From: Bacteroidota bacterium
GTDB lineage: Bacteria; Bacteroidota; Bacteroidia; UBA7662; CANHCV01
Assembly: GCA_947501265.1 (NCBI GenBank)
Contig: CANMVY010000007.1
Coordinates: 41,416 to 105,415 of the forward strand
Reading direction: 5' to 3'
DNA: 64,000 bases
Shown: positions 1-8,254 of the stretch, piece after piece
Layout: each line of letters begins with the position of its first letter
Position numbering within the stretch: the stretch's first letter is position 1
Made by a program: the position numbers and the translations under genes
The notes under the pieces: model-generated
Database searches by the model: none
The model's input: the letters and a program-made list of their open reading frames with translations, nothing else
Told to the model about the DNA's origin: nothing

Positions 1-1026
1 TCCAACGCGATCTTTCTTTTTGAAAACGTAGGTAAAATCTTCAATGAGATTTTTTGAAGCGATGGATTTGTGGATGTTGCGAAATTCCATGATTTTCCCT
101 CCCAAGTGGTTCGACTTGAAAGCGAGATCAATTTCTTGTTGTTTTTTATTGACGATGCGAGATTTTAATTCAGAGAATGCATCGATGCGGCTTTTCGATT
201 TGGTGGTTCTGGCCTTGGGTTGTCGCCGCATCCACTCCAATTCTTTCCGGAAAGTGTTCTTCAGTTTCTCTTGTTCAGCGGCGGAAATCGCTTCCAGTTC
301 TTCTTTCTTTTCCAAATAATAGGCGTAATTGCCTTTGTAGGATTTGATTTGGCTTCCGTCCAATTCCAACAGCTCGTTGCATACTCGATCGAGGAAATAA
401 CGATCGTGAGTAATCATGAAAACGGCCATTCTGGAGGCAGAAAGAACGTGTTCCAGATATTCGATGGATTCCAAATCCAAGTGGTTGGTTGGCTCGTCGA
501 GCAAGAGGAGATCGGGCTGTTCTAGCAATACCTTGGCTAAGGCCACTCGCTTTTTTTGCCCGCCCGAAAGCGTTCCCATCTTTTGATGAAGTTCGCTAAT
601 TCCGAATTTTGAAACCACTTGCTTCATCAATGCTTCGGCTTCCCAACCTCGAGTGCGGTCGAGTTCATCCAATAAATCCGTCATTTCTTGAGGGGAGATG
701 TTCCCGGCTATTTTTTGCTGGTATTTCAGAAGTGCCTGAAGGCCGGGATGATCGGAATAATACAACTCTTGCTCAACGGTTCGATTCGGATCGAATTCGG
801 GTTCTTGTTCGAGGTATAAAATTTTTGCATCTCTTCGAAAAGAGATCTCACCAGAATCGGGGGAATCGCTTCCCATGAGCAACCGCATCATGGTAGATTT
901 TCCGCTGCCGTTTAAACCGATGAGCGCCATTTTTTGGCCTTCACCGATTCCGAAAGTGGCATTTTCAAAGAGAACTCGATCTCCGTAAGTTTTAGAAACT
1001 TGATGTACTGATAAGACGTTTTGCAT
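1..1026 (-). CDS. ABC-F family ATPase, Uup-like (C-terminal part outside window)
   Basis: This is a soluble duplicated ABC ATPase of the ABC-F class, whose members act on ribosomes rather than as transporters. From the ATG at 1026, 342 codons are visible. The first ATPase domain is complete: Walker A GLNGSGKST at residues 37-45, signature LSGGQKKR from about 153, and Walker B with LLLLDEPTNHLDL near 172-184. A basic, coiled-coil-like linker containing WMRRQPKARTTKSK follows, a pattern typical of Uup. The second ATPase domain starts just before the window edge. There are no membrane segments. It lies downstream of gcvP behind a strong terminator, so it is probably transcribed separately. The family is sure; the Uup subgroup is an inference from the linker. 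Confidence 0.93.
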   Translation of the reverse strand, partial: MQNVLSVHQVSKTYGDRVLFENATFGIGEGQKMALIGLNGSGKSTMMRLLMGSDSPDSGEISFRRDAKILYLEQEPEFDPNRTVEQELYYSDHPGLQALLKYQQKIAGNISPQEMTDLLDELDRTRGWEAEALMKQVVSKFGISELHQKMGTLSGGQKKRVALAKVLLEQPDLLLLDEPTNHLDLESIEYLEHVLSASRMAVFMITHDRYFLDRVCNELLELDGSQIKSYKGNYAYYLEKKEELEAISAAEQEKLKNTFRKELEWMRRQPKARTTKSKSRIDAFSELKSRIVNKKQQEIDLAFKSNHLGGKIMEFRNIHKSIASKNLIEDFTYVFKKKDRVG

Positions 1027-1030
1027 GAAT

Positions 1031-1059
1031 GAAAAAGAAAGGCGGGCTATGCCCGCCTT
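1031..1059 (-). terminator. Rho-independent terminator of gcvP
   Basis: Read on the minus strand, a perfect 7-bp stem (GGCGGGC / GCCCGCC, 1041-1057) with a 3-nt loop is followed by a T-rich run (TTTCTTTTTC). It begins about 23 nt after the gcvP stop codon and ends just before the ABC-F start codon. Confidence 0.85.
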
Positions 1060-1079
1060 GAATTTAAAAGGTGATTGGT

Positions 1080-3956
1080 TTATGCTTCAGCGTATTCTGA
1101 AGTAGGAATACAAGCGCAAACCAAGTTGCGATCTCCGTAAGTATTGTTTACACGTCCAATCGAAGGCCAGAATTTGTTGGTTCTGCTCCATTCGTTCGGG
1201 AAAGCCGCTTGGGAACGGGTGTAAGGATAATTAAAATCATCGGAAGTAACCACGGCTGCGGTGTGAGGCGCATTTTTCAAAAGGTTATTTTCTTTGTCGG
1301 CCCCACCGTTTTCGATCACGCGAATTTCATCCCGAATACCGATCATTGCATCGCAAAAACGATCCAACTCTGCTTTCGCTTCCGATTCGGTTGGTTCGAT
1401 CATCACTGTTCCGGCAACGGGGAAAGAAACCGTTGGAGCATGATAACCATAATCCATCAATCGCTTGGCGATGTCTTCCACTTCCACCATGCCATTTCGC
1501 TTGAAGTCGCGGCAATCCAAAATCATTTCGTGAGCGCAACGTCCTTTACTTCCTACGTACAAAACAGGATAATGATTTTCTAAACGAGCCTTGATGTAAT
1601 TGGCATTTAAAATAGCGATTTTGGTCGCATTCACCAATCCATCGGGACCCATCATGCGGATGTAGGTGTAGGAAATCAACAAAATGCTGGCCGATCCCCA
1701 TGGCGCTGCCGAGATGGCCGACATGGCTTTTTCGCGACCCATCTTGATGATGGGGTTTCCAGGTAAGAAAGGTGCGAGGTGTGAACGTACGCCAATGGGG
1801 CCCATTCCAGGACCGCCACCACCGTGAGGAATGCAGAAGGTTTTATGCAAATTCAAGTGACAAACGTCGGCGCCGATAATACCCGGACTGGTTAATCCAA
1901 CTTGAGCATTCATGTTGGCGCCATCCATGTATACTTGTCCGCCACAATCGTGAATGAATTGGCAAATGTCAATGATGCTTTCTTCAAATACACCGTGTGT
2001 TGATGGATAAGTCACCATCAAAACAGCGAGATTATCTTTGTGAAGGAGCGCTTTCTCTTTCAAATCGGCCACATCGATGTTTCCGTTTTCGTCGGTTTTG
2101 GTCACCACCACTTTCATTCCCGCCATAACGGCAGAAGCCGGATTGGTTCCGTGAGCGGAAGCGGGAATCAATGCAATATTTCGGTGATTTTCGCCTCGAT
2201 CTTTGAAATATTCCCGAATCACCATCAAACCAGCATATTCACCTTGCGCTCCGGCATTGGGTTGCAAAGAAACCGCATCGAAACCGGTTACTTGCTCCAA
2301 ATATCCTTCCAATTCTTTGAAAATCTGAGCGTATCCTTTTGCTTGTTCTTGAGGAGCATAGGGATGCAACGCATTGAATTCAGGCCAAGTTACGGGAATC
2401 ATTTCGGTAGTTGCATTTAACTTCATGGTGCAAGAACCTAATGAAATCATGCTGTGGCAAAGCGATAAGTCTTTGCTTTCCAAACGCTTGATGTAACGCA
2501 ACATCTCGTGCTCAATGTGGTAGTTGTGAAACACCTCGTGAGTCATGAAATTCGTTGAACGATTAAAACTTCCAAAATCTACAGAAATCTGATCGCCGAA
2601 ATCGGCAACATTAGGAGCCGTTGTTCCTTTGGCTGAAGCAAAAACATTGGCAACTTCCTGGATATCTGCAACTTGAGTTGTTTCATCGCAGCTTAAAGTA
2701 ATACAACCATCGTAGTGGTAGAAGAAATTCATCTTCGCAGCTTCTGCAATGGAGCGAATGCTTGATTTTTCTTCAGAAGAAACTTCTACCGTTAAGGTGT
2801 CGAAAAATGATCCATCTTTCAAACGGTAGCCCATGCCTTTAAGGGCAGCCGCTAATGCAGCCGTGTGAGCGTGAGTTACTTTTGCAATTTGAGTGAGTCC
2901 TTTTGGACCGTGGTAAACGCCGTACATGGAAGCCATGATGGATAGCAATACCTGAGCCGTGCAAATATTGGACGTAGCTTTTTCGCGCTTGATGTGTTGT
3001 TCACGGGTTTGAAGTGCCATGCGAAGTGCACGATTTCCTTGAGCGTCGATGGAAACGCCAATGATTCGTCCCGGCATGGAACGTTTCATATCGTCTTTTG
3101 CAGCGAAGAATGCTGCGTGGGGACCACCGTAACCCATGGGTACTCCAAAACGCTGGCTGGATCCGAAAACCACATCGGCACCCCAAGTTCCGGGAGCTTC
3201 CAAAACGGTTAATGCCAAAAGATCGGTTGCAACGCAAACAAATACGCCGCAGGCGTGGCATTTTTCAGCGAAAGTACGGTAATCGTTGATTTGGCCGAAT
3301 TTATTGGGATATTGTAAAACGACTCCAAAGAATTCTTCCGTTGGAGTAAACTCTGCCGGATTTCCTACCACCAATTCTACTCCAATGGGCTCGGAGCGCG
3401 TTTTTAATAGGTCTAGGGTTTGGGGATATACATCGTGGGAGACAAAAAACTTATTTCCGTTGTTTTTGCCTTTCAAGCTATTTACCATGAACATGGCCTC
3501 TGCAGCAGCTGTTGCTTCATCCAAAAGAGAAGCGTTGGTAATTTCCATTTGGGTGAGGTCAATCACCATGGTTTGGAAATTCAACAGGGCTTCCAAACGT
3601 CCTTGAGCAATTTCCGCTTGGTAGGGCGTGTATTGGGTGTACCAACCTGGATTTTCCATGATGTTTCTCAAAATCACCGTTGGAACGTGGGTGTTGTAAT
3701 AACCTTGTCCGATGAACGATTTGAAAATCTGGTTTTTTCCTCCAATTTTCTTCAATTCAGCCAAAATTTCATATTCTGTCAACGCAGCAGGAATGTCCAT
3801 CAAACCTTTGCGACGAATGTGAGCTGGTACCGTTTCATCGATCAATTGATCCAGGGAAGGAACTCCGATGGTGGCCAACATGTCGGAAACTTCTTGAGCA
3901 GAAGGGCCATTATGACGACGTTCAAAACCGTCGTTTCGATTGGTTAAATAATTCAT
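1080..3956 (-). CDS. gcvP: glycine dehydrogenase (decarboxylating), P-protein
   Basis: The PLP-dependent P-protein of the glycine cleavage system decarboxylates glycine and passes the aminomethyl group to lipoyl-GcvH. At 958 aa it is the fused homodimer form, both halves in one chain as in E. coli and eukaryotes. The PLP lysine lies in LHKTFCIPHGGGGPGMGP (Lys about 705), and the glycine-rich stretch after it is intact. The N-terminal half carries the usual RHNGP motif. I chose the ATG at 3956; an in-frame TTG four codons upstream is less likely. gcvT and gcvH are not in the window, so the system's genes are dispersed. A canonical promoter sits upstream and a terminator follows. Confidence 0.97.
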   Translation of the reverse strand: MNYLTNRNDGFERRHNGPSAQEVSDMLATIGVPSLDQLIDETVPAHIRRKGLMDIPAALTEYEILAELKKIGGKNQIFKSFIGQGYYNTHVPTVILRNIMENPGWYTQYTPYQAEIAQGRLEALLNFQTMVIDLTQMEITNASLLDEATAAAEAMFMVNSLKGKNNGNKFFVSHDVYPQTLDLLKTRSEPIGVELVVGNPAEFTPTEEFFGVVLQYPNKFGQINDYRTFAEKCHACGVFVCVATDLLALTVLEAPGTWGADVVFGSSQRFGVPMGYGGPHAAFFAAKDDMKRSMPGRIIGVSIDAQGNRALRMALQTREQHIKREKATSNICTAQVLLSIMASMYGVYHGPKGLTQIAKVTHAHTAALAAALKGMGYRLKDGSFFDTLTVEVSSEEKSSIRSIAEAAKMNFFYHYDGCITLSCDETTQVADIQEVANVFASAKGTTAPNVADFGDQISVDFGSFNRSTNFMTHEVFHNYHIEHEMLRYIKRLESKDLSLCHSMISLGSCTMKLNATTEMIPVTWPEFNALHPYAPQEQAKGYAQIFKELEGYLEQVTGFDAVSLQPNAGAQGEYAGLMVIREYFKDRGENHRNIALIPASAHGTNPASAVMAGMKVVVTKTDENGNIDVADLKEKALLHKDNLAVLMVTYPSTHGVFEESIIDICQFIHDCGGQVYMDGANMNAQVGLTSPGIIGADVCHLNLHKTFCIPHGGGGPGMGPIGVRSHLAPFLPGNPIIKMGREKAMSAISAAPWGSASILLISYTYIRMMGPDGLVNATKIAILNANYIKARLENHYPVLYVGSKGRCAHEMILDCRDFKRNGMVEVEDIAKRLMDYGYHAPTVSFPVAGTVMIEPTESEAKAELDRFCDAMIGIRDEIRVIENGGADKENNLLKNAPHTAAVVTSDDFNYPYTRSQAAFPNEWSRTNKFWPSIGRVNNTYGDRNLVCACIPTSEYAEA

Positions 3957-3980
3957 GCGATTGAACAAATTTTATGGGTG

Positions 3981-4010
3981 CAAAATTAAGAAAATGAAGC
4001 GGAAAGCCAA
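3981..4010 (-). promoter_or_regulatory. gcvP promoter, Bacteroidota type
   Basis: On the minus strand TTG (4010-4008), 19 nt, then TAATTTTG (3988-3981) match the Bacteroidota -33/-7 consensus TTG-N19-TAnnTTTG exactly. The -7 box ends 24 nt before the gcvP ATG, which leaves a short leader. This is the clearest two-part promoter in the window. Confidence 0.7.
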
Positions 4011-4059
4011 GAAGCTTTCATCCACAAAAAAGGAACAAGAAAAGAAGAAAAAAGTTGGG

Positions 4060-4557
4060 TTAAACTAAAAAAGCTTCTACTTGATGGTTTTCGATAACAA
4101 CTTCAACGTGTTCTTGCAAAGTAGTGGCCAATGAAACCCCAATAAAGTCGGGAGAAATGGGAAATCTTTTGTGGGAACGATCAACCAAAACCGCCGTTTT
4201 GAGCGATGAAAGTTCAGTTTCCATCCACAAACGAAGCGCATAAAATAAGGTGCTTCCCGAATTGGCAACGTCATCAATCAAAACAATCGGCATTTGATTG
4301 TGAAACTCGAGCGATTGTGAAACTTCGATGGGGTGAGAGTAAGGATTCTTTTTATCGAGCGTTACTTTCATAAAATGCACCCTTAAGTCCGAAATTTCAA
4401 TAATTTCACGACCGAGAATGTAGGACAACTCAGCACCATTTCCTACAATTCCCGCCAAACAAATTTGAACTTCGCCGTAGTGTTGTTCTACGATTTCGTA
4501 CGCCATTCGTTGAATGGTTCGATTTGCGGCTTCAGGGGTAAGGACAGTGGATTTCAT
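4060..4557 (-). CDS. phosphoribosyltransferase (PyrR/HPRT-like fold)
   Basis: A 165-aa type I phosphoribosyltransferase. The PRPP-binding loop VLIDDVANSGST is at residues 92-103, with the two acidic residues and the Gly/Ser/Thr phosphate loop intact. The acceptor base cannot be read from the sequence. The size and the early GIVGNGAEL segment resemble PyrR or hypoxanthine/xanthine PRTases, so nucleobase salvage or uracil PRTase activity are both possible. The start at 4557 is favoured because its ATGA overlaps the stop of the upstream gene by 4 bp; reading further upstream would run far into that gene. The pairing suggests translational coupling with the 3HCDH-domain gene, although the two have no obvious metabolic link. 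Confidence 0.85.
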   Translation of the reverse strand: MKSTVLTPEAANRTIQRMAYEIVEQHYGEVQICLAGIVGNGAELSYILGREIIEISDLRVHFMKVTLDKKNPYSHPIEVSQSLEFHNQMPIVLIDDVANSGSTLFYALRLWMETELSSLKTAVLVDRSHKRFPISPDFIGVSLATTLQEHVEVVIENHQVEAFLV

Positions 4558-5264
4558 GCTAAATTTTGGTGGTAATGGTAAAACGTTTCTTCCGAAAAAA
4601 CGAGGTTTTTCAAAAGTGGACAAACCTTGTAGCGCTCGTCTTTGGTATCGTCGTAAATGGCGTGAAGCAATTCAACAATATGTTGAAGCCCAATGCGGTC
4701 TGCCCATTCTAAAGGACCCATCGGATAATTGGTGCCGAGTTTCATCCCCAAGTCCACGTCGGGCACAGAAGCAGTTCCTTCCTGAACGGTAAATGCCCCC
4801 TCGTTAATGATCATGGCCAACACCCTTGGGGTAACCATGCCAACGCGGTCGCCAACCTGAAGCGTGGGAACTCCCAATTCATTCTCCAATTTCGCTAGTA
4901 CGCGAATATTCCCGGGACGAAGTTGAGAAACCTCCCACTTGGGGCGGTTGATCATGGTGGGCAGGAAATTACAACCGGTAATGTTGTACTGGTTTACGGG
5001 CGATTTAAATCGAGCGAATTGTTCGGAAAGCGATATTTTCGCAGCAGATACCATCACGGGGACGTTTTCGAGTCGGGCGTAATAGTTCAAATTTGCCGGA
5101 TTATCGTCGAAATTAAGATCGAAGATGTAATCGAATCCATTCAGCTGATCGCTGGAAAGGAAGCCATCCGAAAAATCGGGCTTATAGGTATATTGATGTT
5201 CTGATCCCAAACGGGTTTGGAGTTCTTCAAAACGTTTTTGTTCGCCAATGGCCAAAATTTTCAT
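4554..5264 (-). CDS. protein with 3-hydroxyacyl-CoA dehydrogenase C-terminal domain
   Basis: At 236 aa it is shorter than a full 3-hydroxyacyl-CoA dehydrogenase (about 280-300 aa). The C-terminal half has the helical 3HCDH dimerisation domain: GDRVGMVTPRVLAMIINEG, then DLGMKLGTNYPMGPLEWADRIG. The N-terminal 110 residues begin like a Rossmann strand (MKILAIGE) but lack the GxGxxG dinucleotide loop and the usual catalytic Ser/His context. It may therefore be non-catalytic, use a different partner, or be a diverged enzyme. A TATTTTTG box ends 4 nt before the ATG. Its end overlaps the PRTase start (ATGA). Confidence 0.75.
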   Translation of the reverse strand: MKILAIGEQKRFEELQTRLGSEHQYTYKPDFSDGFLSSDQLNGFDYIFDLNFDDNPANLNYYARLENVPVMVSAAKISLSEQFARFKSPVNQYNITGCNFLPTMINRPKWEVSQLRPGNIRVLAKLENELGVPTLQVGDRVGMVTPRVLAMIINEGAFTVQEGTASVPDVDLGMKLGTNYPMGPLEWADRIGLQHIVELLHAIYDDTKDERYKVCPLLKNLVFSEETFYHYHQNLA

Positions 5265-5268
5265 GATG

Positions 5269-5276
5269 CAAAAATA
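5269..5276 (-). promoter_or_regulatory. -7 box TATTTTTG, 4 nt before ATG of the 3HCDH-domain gene
   Basis: This is an exact TAnnTTTG match on the minus strand with 4 nt (catc) between it and the ATG at 5264. With the usual -7 geometry the transcript would start at or next to the start codon. No clear -33 TTG is seen. Confidence 0.55.
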
Positions 5277-5283
5277 CGATGGT

Positions 5284-5757
5284 TTATTTACCGATAAATT
5301 GTTTCATTTCGCTTTCGATATCTTTTCGAAGATCCATCAATTTGATGGCGTACTGGTGCATTTGAATTTCAGCTTCCGAATGCGGCTCAAACGGTTTAAC
5401 CGGATGCGGTTTCCCGTTTTCCATGCTCACAAAAACCATCACACAATGGGTGGTTTGGTGAAATTTCTTATCGGTCATCTTTCTTGAAAAAACATCTACT
5501 GCGATGTGGATCGACGTTTTTCCGGTATAAATGACCGTTGCCTCTAAGCGCACCAAATCGCCAATGGCGATGGGGGAGATGAAACGTATCCCGCCCACAT
5601 AAACGGTAACGCAATAACGTCCAGCGTACTCCGATGCGCAGGCAAACCCTACTTGGTCGATCCATTTCATCACCATTCCACCGTGAACATTGCCACCGTA
5701 GTTAACATCTGTGGGTTCCGAAATGAATTGAAAAACCGTTTTGTGAGTGTGTGCCAT
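5284..5757 (-). CDS. acyl-CoA thioesterase, hotdog fold
   Basis: A 157-aa single-hotdog acyl-CoA thioesterase of the YciA/BACH type, expected to hydrolyse acyl-CoA in the cytosol. It shows the family's early block YGGNVHGGMVMKWIDQVG and the segment NVDVFSRKMTDKKF-like around residues 85-100 (seen here as AVDVFSRKMTDKKFHQTTH). No signal peptide is present. It lies 19 nt upstream of the 3HCDH-domain gene on the same strand, so the two could act on related CoA esters, though each has its own -7 box. The chain-length preference cannot be told from the sequence. Confidence 0.88.
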   Translation of the reverse strand: MAHTHKTVFQFISEPTDVNYGGNVHGGMVMKWIDQVGFACASEYAGRYCVTVYVGGIRFISPIAIGDLVRLEATVIYTGKTSIHIAVDVFSRKMTDKKFHQTTHCVMVFVSMENGKPHPVKPFEPHSEAEIQMHQYAIKLMDLRKDIESEMKQFIGK

Positions 5758-5761
5758 GCTT

Positions 5762-5769
5762 CAAAGGTA
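5762..5769 (-). promoter_or_regulatory. -7 box TACCTTTG, 4 nt before ATG of the thioesterase
   Basis: Exact TAnnTTTG on the minus strand, followed by aagc and the ATG at 5757. The spacing is the same as at the other start-adjacent boxes in this window. Confidence 0.55.
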
Positions 5770-5783
5770 AAAAAAATTGGGCA

Positions 5784-5808
5784 TAAAAAAGCCCCGAAAA
5801 TCGGGGCT
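5784..5808 (-). terminator. Rho-independent terminator of the bacilliredoxin operon
   Basis: On the minus strand AGCCCCGA-TTT-TCGGGGCT (stem arms 5790-5797 and 5801-5808) is followed by TTTTTT. It sits directly after the stop of the bacilliredoxin gene. Confidence 0.85.
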
Positions 5809-5813
5809 GAAGG

Positions 5814-6230
5814 TTATGCGCAATGTTGTTGGTAGGCGTCTTTCAAATTATCGGCGATCATTTCTGCTGGACGGCCTTCAATGTGATGGCGTTCCAACAA
5901 ATGAACCAATTGGCCGTCTTTGAAAAGAGCAATGCTGGGCGAACTTGGAGGGAATGGGGCCATGTGCTGTCGAGCTTCGTTCACCGCATCGATTTCCATA
6001 CCCGCAAATACGGTGAGCAATTGATCGGGTTTTACTTCGTTTTGAATGGAAGCTACAGCACCTGGTCGTGCATTTCGTGCCGCACATCCGCAAACAGAGT
6101 TCACAACTACCAAGGCCGTGCCTTTTTGATTGAGTGCATTTTTTACATCTTCGGCAGATTTCATTTCTTGGAAACCGTTGGAGGTGAGTTCTTGGCGCAT
6201 GGGCGCCACCATAAATTCAGGATAATTCAT
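5814..6230 (-). CDS. bacilliredoxin-family protein (BrxA/BrxB, YphP-like)
   Basis: A 138-aa thioredoxin-fold protein of the BrxA/BrxB family, which reduces mixed disulfides between protein thiols and bacillithiol in Firmicutes. The redox motif is Cys47-Gly-Cys49 in VCGCAARNARPGA. PFPPSSPSIALFKDG and HHIEGR are further family hallmarks. Length matches the family. Whether this organism makes bacillithiol is not visible here. It starts 4 nt after the LETM1-like gene and ends at a terminator, so the two are likely cotranscribed. Confidence 0.92.
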   Translation of the reverse strand: MNYPEFMVAPMRQELTSNGFQEMKSAEDVKNALNQKGTALVVVNSVCGCAARNARPGAVASIQNEVKPDQLLTVFAGMEIDAVNEARQHMAPFPPSSPSIALFKDGQLVHLLERHHIEGRPAEMIADNLKDAYQQHCA

Positions 6231-6233
6231 ACG

Positions 6234-6689
6234 TTATTGTTTTTCTTCTAAACCCGGTAAATCGTTTTTTGATTCCAAATTTTGAACTTTTTTTTCGTTT
6301 TTTTTATCGTGATGATCAAAAGAACTGGGCAACAAATGAATATCCATTTTATCAGCCAATTTAATCAAGATGGGCAAAATGATGGAAGCCCCGGGAATGA
6401 TGAAAAAAGGAATACCAATGCCCAACATTTTTAGTACATCGTACATCTGCCGGCGAAACGCTTCGCCCTCTTCTTCAGACAAATGTCCGGTTTGTGCATA
6501 TTTCTGAAGCAATCGGGCGGCTTCTTTGGTTTCAGCTGCTTCTTGCGACATGTTTTTTAGAAAATGGTCGAAGGCTTCAATCAATTTGATGCGCTTTGAT
6601 TTTAAGTACCCAGCGAAGGCTTTTCCTTGCTCGGTGCTTTCAAAGACATTGATTTCTTTCAGAAGCGATTTTCCTTTTTCGGTTTCCAC
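6234..6689 (-). CDS. LETM1-like membrane-associated protein
   Basis: A 151-aa protein with a helical, charged N-terminal half (about 1-80). A core at about 82-124 reads MYDVLKMLGIGIPFFIIPG then ASIILPILIKLADKM and LLPSSF. This resembles the LETM1 ribosome-binding/ion-homeostasis domain of mitochondria (R...K..R...PF..ii.....LLP...LP..F). The hydrophobic stretch 89-110 could be one membrane segment. The C-terminal tail is highly charged. The GTG start at 6689 is supported by TACTTTTG placed 4 nt upstream; no competing ATG exists nearby. It is cotranscribed with the bacilliredoxin. Function in bacteria is unknown. Confidence 0.7.
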   Translation of the reverse strand: METEKGKSLLKEINVFESTEQGKAFAGYLKSKRIKLIEAFDHFLKNMSQEAAETKEAARLLQKYAQTGHLSEEEGEAFRRQMYDVLKMLGIGIPFFIIPGASIILPILIKLADKMDIHLLPSSFDHHDKKNEKKVQNLESKNDLPGLEEKQ

Positions 6690-6693
6690 TTCA

Positions 6694-6701
6694 CAAAAGT
6701 A
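6694..6701 (-). promoter_or_regulatory. -7 box TACTTTTG, 4 nt before GTG of the LETM1-like gene
   Basis: Exact TAnnTTTG on the minus strand, then tgaa and GTG at 6689. The position supports the GTG as the true start. Confidence 0.55.
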
Positions 6702-6777
6702 AGAGAGAAATCAAACTCTTGGGATAGATGAAAACCAAATATTCTGAACTTGTTGTGAAGGGGAATAAATCGTTTTT

Positions 6778-7518
6778 TCAATAGCGAATCGGCTGATTTG
6801 ATGGCCTAGGTGGTCTTGGAGGACGTGGGGAGCGTGGAAGATGATTAGGCCCTGGCCCGTGTCTCATGTCTTGGTGGCTCGCCGTTGGTTCCGCCAAGCC
6901 AATGATGGTGATTCCGATTCCAGCATACCATCGATTGAAGGCATCGAGGGTAGAAAATTCGGTTTTTCCTTCTGCGCTCCGGTACCTCAATTTGGCCGAA
7001 AGCTGTAAGTCGAAATCGGCATTTGGAAGCAATGAATATCCCAATTCTACGCCGGGAGTGATGCAAAACAAGGTGTTGGATGCAATGGTTTTGTATTGAG
7101 AACTGCTTGAACCATCGGGATTTTGAGTAATGATCTTCTGGGAACGATCAACCAACGTAGGACCTCCAAAAAACAAGCCGAACGTGGCCGAAGCTCGCCA
7201 GCGGTTGTATTCCCAAAAATCCAATTGGTTGTTCCAGCCGAGTCCCACGTAATTTACCCGTGGCAACCCGATGGGGAATCCAAACGTATCGGCCACGGAG
7301 CGACCAAAATACTCGAACGAAAATCCGGTTGCGAATCTTTCAGACAAATAAAAGTCGATGTCGAAGTTCGCCCCGTTCATTCCATGTCCTGCCAACAGGC
7401 CTCTCAAATAATGCATGTCAACTCCAACGGGAATGCCGCCGCCGCGCTCTATGCTGTGTTGGGCCCATGTTGTTGTTAGAAAAATGCTGAATAGTAAGGT
7501 GAAGATTGATTTTTTCAT
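6778..7518 (-). CDS. outer-membrane beta-barrel-type protein with proline-rich tail
   Basis: A 246-aa exported protein I cannot assign to a named family. A signal peptide is clear (MKKSIFTLLFSIFLTTTWAQ). The body has alternating amphipathic strands typical of small outer-membrane barrels (for example FATGFSFEYFGRS and WYAGIGITIIGL). It then continues past the last strand into a basic, proline-rich tail, including SPRPPRPPRPS. The tail is unusual, because barrels normally end on the final strand. It overlaps the upstream gene by 4 bp (ATGA), and the last strands of the two proteins are alike (GIGITIIGL versus NIGITLIGW), suggesting a diverged duplicated pair. Confidence 0.7.
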   Translation of the reverse strand: MKKSIFTLLFSIFLTTTWAQHSIERGGGIPVGVDMHYLRGLLAGHGMNGANFDIDFYLSERFATGFSFEYFGRSVADTFGFPIGLPRVNYVGLGWNNQLDFWEYNRWRASATFGLFFGGPTLVDRSQKIITQNPDGSSSSQYKTIASNTLFCITPGVELGYSLLPNADFDLQLSAKLRYRSAEGKTEFSTLDAFNRWYAGIGITIIGLAEPTASHQDMRHGPGPNHLPRSPRPPRPPRPSNQPIRY

Positions 7519-8192
7519 AGCGTTGTAAATAAAAAGGCAGGAGATTTTTTAGTGTCACGATCCCAGCCAATTAAGGTGATTCCGATGTTCCATTGCGAGC
7601 CGGAGAAGGAGGCATCGGGAAGTTCGGCGTGTTGGCCCCACGTTTTGCGGTAGCGCCATTGGCTGGTGATAAAGATATCGGGCTGATGGTCGTTGGCGTA
7701 AATTCGGAAAGATGCTGCACAGCCCGTTGAGAAGGTAGCAAGCAGATTCTTGGAAATAATTTCAACCGTTTCGGGGTACTTTCTGCCGGTCCACGGGTTG
7801 GTGTTGAACACTTTATTCTGAATGTTGGCCACTGCCAATCCTGGAGCAAGCAGGCCGCTGAAACGAAAGCGTGGATGTTGAATAAAATCCAACCACGCAG
7901 AGGGCGATAATTCTAAAAAGTATAGGGAAGGATGATTGATTTGAGGAGTTTTGTAGGAAGGAATGGCCGTATTTGAAGAGGTTAATCCCAGGCCCAAAGC
8001 CCACCATTTTTTGGGGTAAATGCGTGCCTCAAGCTGGATTCCATCGGTGGATTGCTTGGGAACGAATTGGTTGTGAGCTAGATGAAAGTCGAAGGCGACT
8101 TCTTTGGGCTTCCCTTTGGGTTGAAGGGAAAAATTTTGAGAAATCCCGTTGATGTAAAAGCAACAGCAAAAAACGAGGACGAGTTGTTTCAT
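7515..8192 (-). CDS. outer-membrane beta-barrel-type protein
   Basis: A 225-aa exported protein of unknown function. The chosen ATG at 8192 opens a signal peptide (MKQLVLVFCCCFYINGISQ); reading open further upstream would only run into the polymerase gene. Alternating hydrophobic strands with aromatic ends (LYFLELSPSAWLDF, FRFSGLLAPGLAVANIQNK) suggest a barrel. It precedes the proline-tailed barrel protein with a 4-bp overlap and lies 62 nt after the polymerase stop. I see no specific promoter. Confidence 0.7.
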   Translation of the reverse strand: MKQLVLVFCCCFYINGISQNFSLQPKGKPKEVAFDFHLAHNQFVPKQSTDGIQLEARIYPKKWWALGLGLTSSNTAIPSYKTPQINHPSLYFLELSPSAWLDFIQHPRFRFSGLLAPGLAVANIQNKVFNTNPWTGRKYPETVEIISKNLLATFSTGCAASFRIYANDHQPDIFITSQWRYRKTWGQHAELPDASFSGSQWNIGITLIGWDRDTKKSPAFLFTTL

Positions 8193-8254
8193 GTTGGTTG
8201 TCGTTTGAACGGATAAAGGACGACTTCGGTTGTCAAAATTGATGCCAATTTTCA

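Noticed and set aside
1209..3947. Plus-strand reading frames opposite gcvP
   Set aside because: They are antisense shadows of a highly conserved gene with no family resemblance.
3996..4014. Terminator between the PRTase and gcvP genes
   Set aside because: A 6-bp GAAAGC/GCTTTC palindrome is present but has no G/C-rich stem or proper T tract, and it overlaps the gcvP -33 region.
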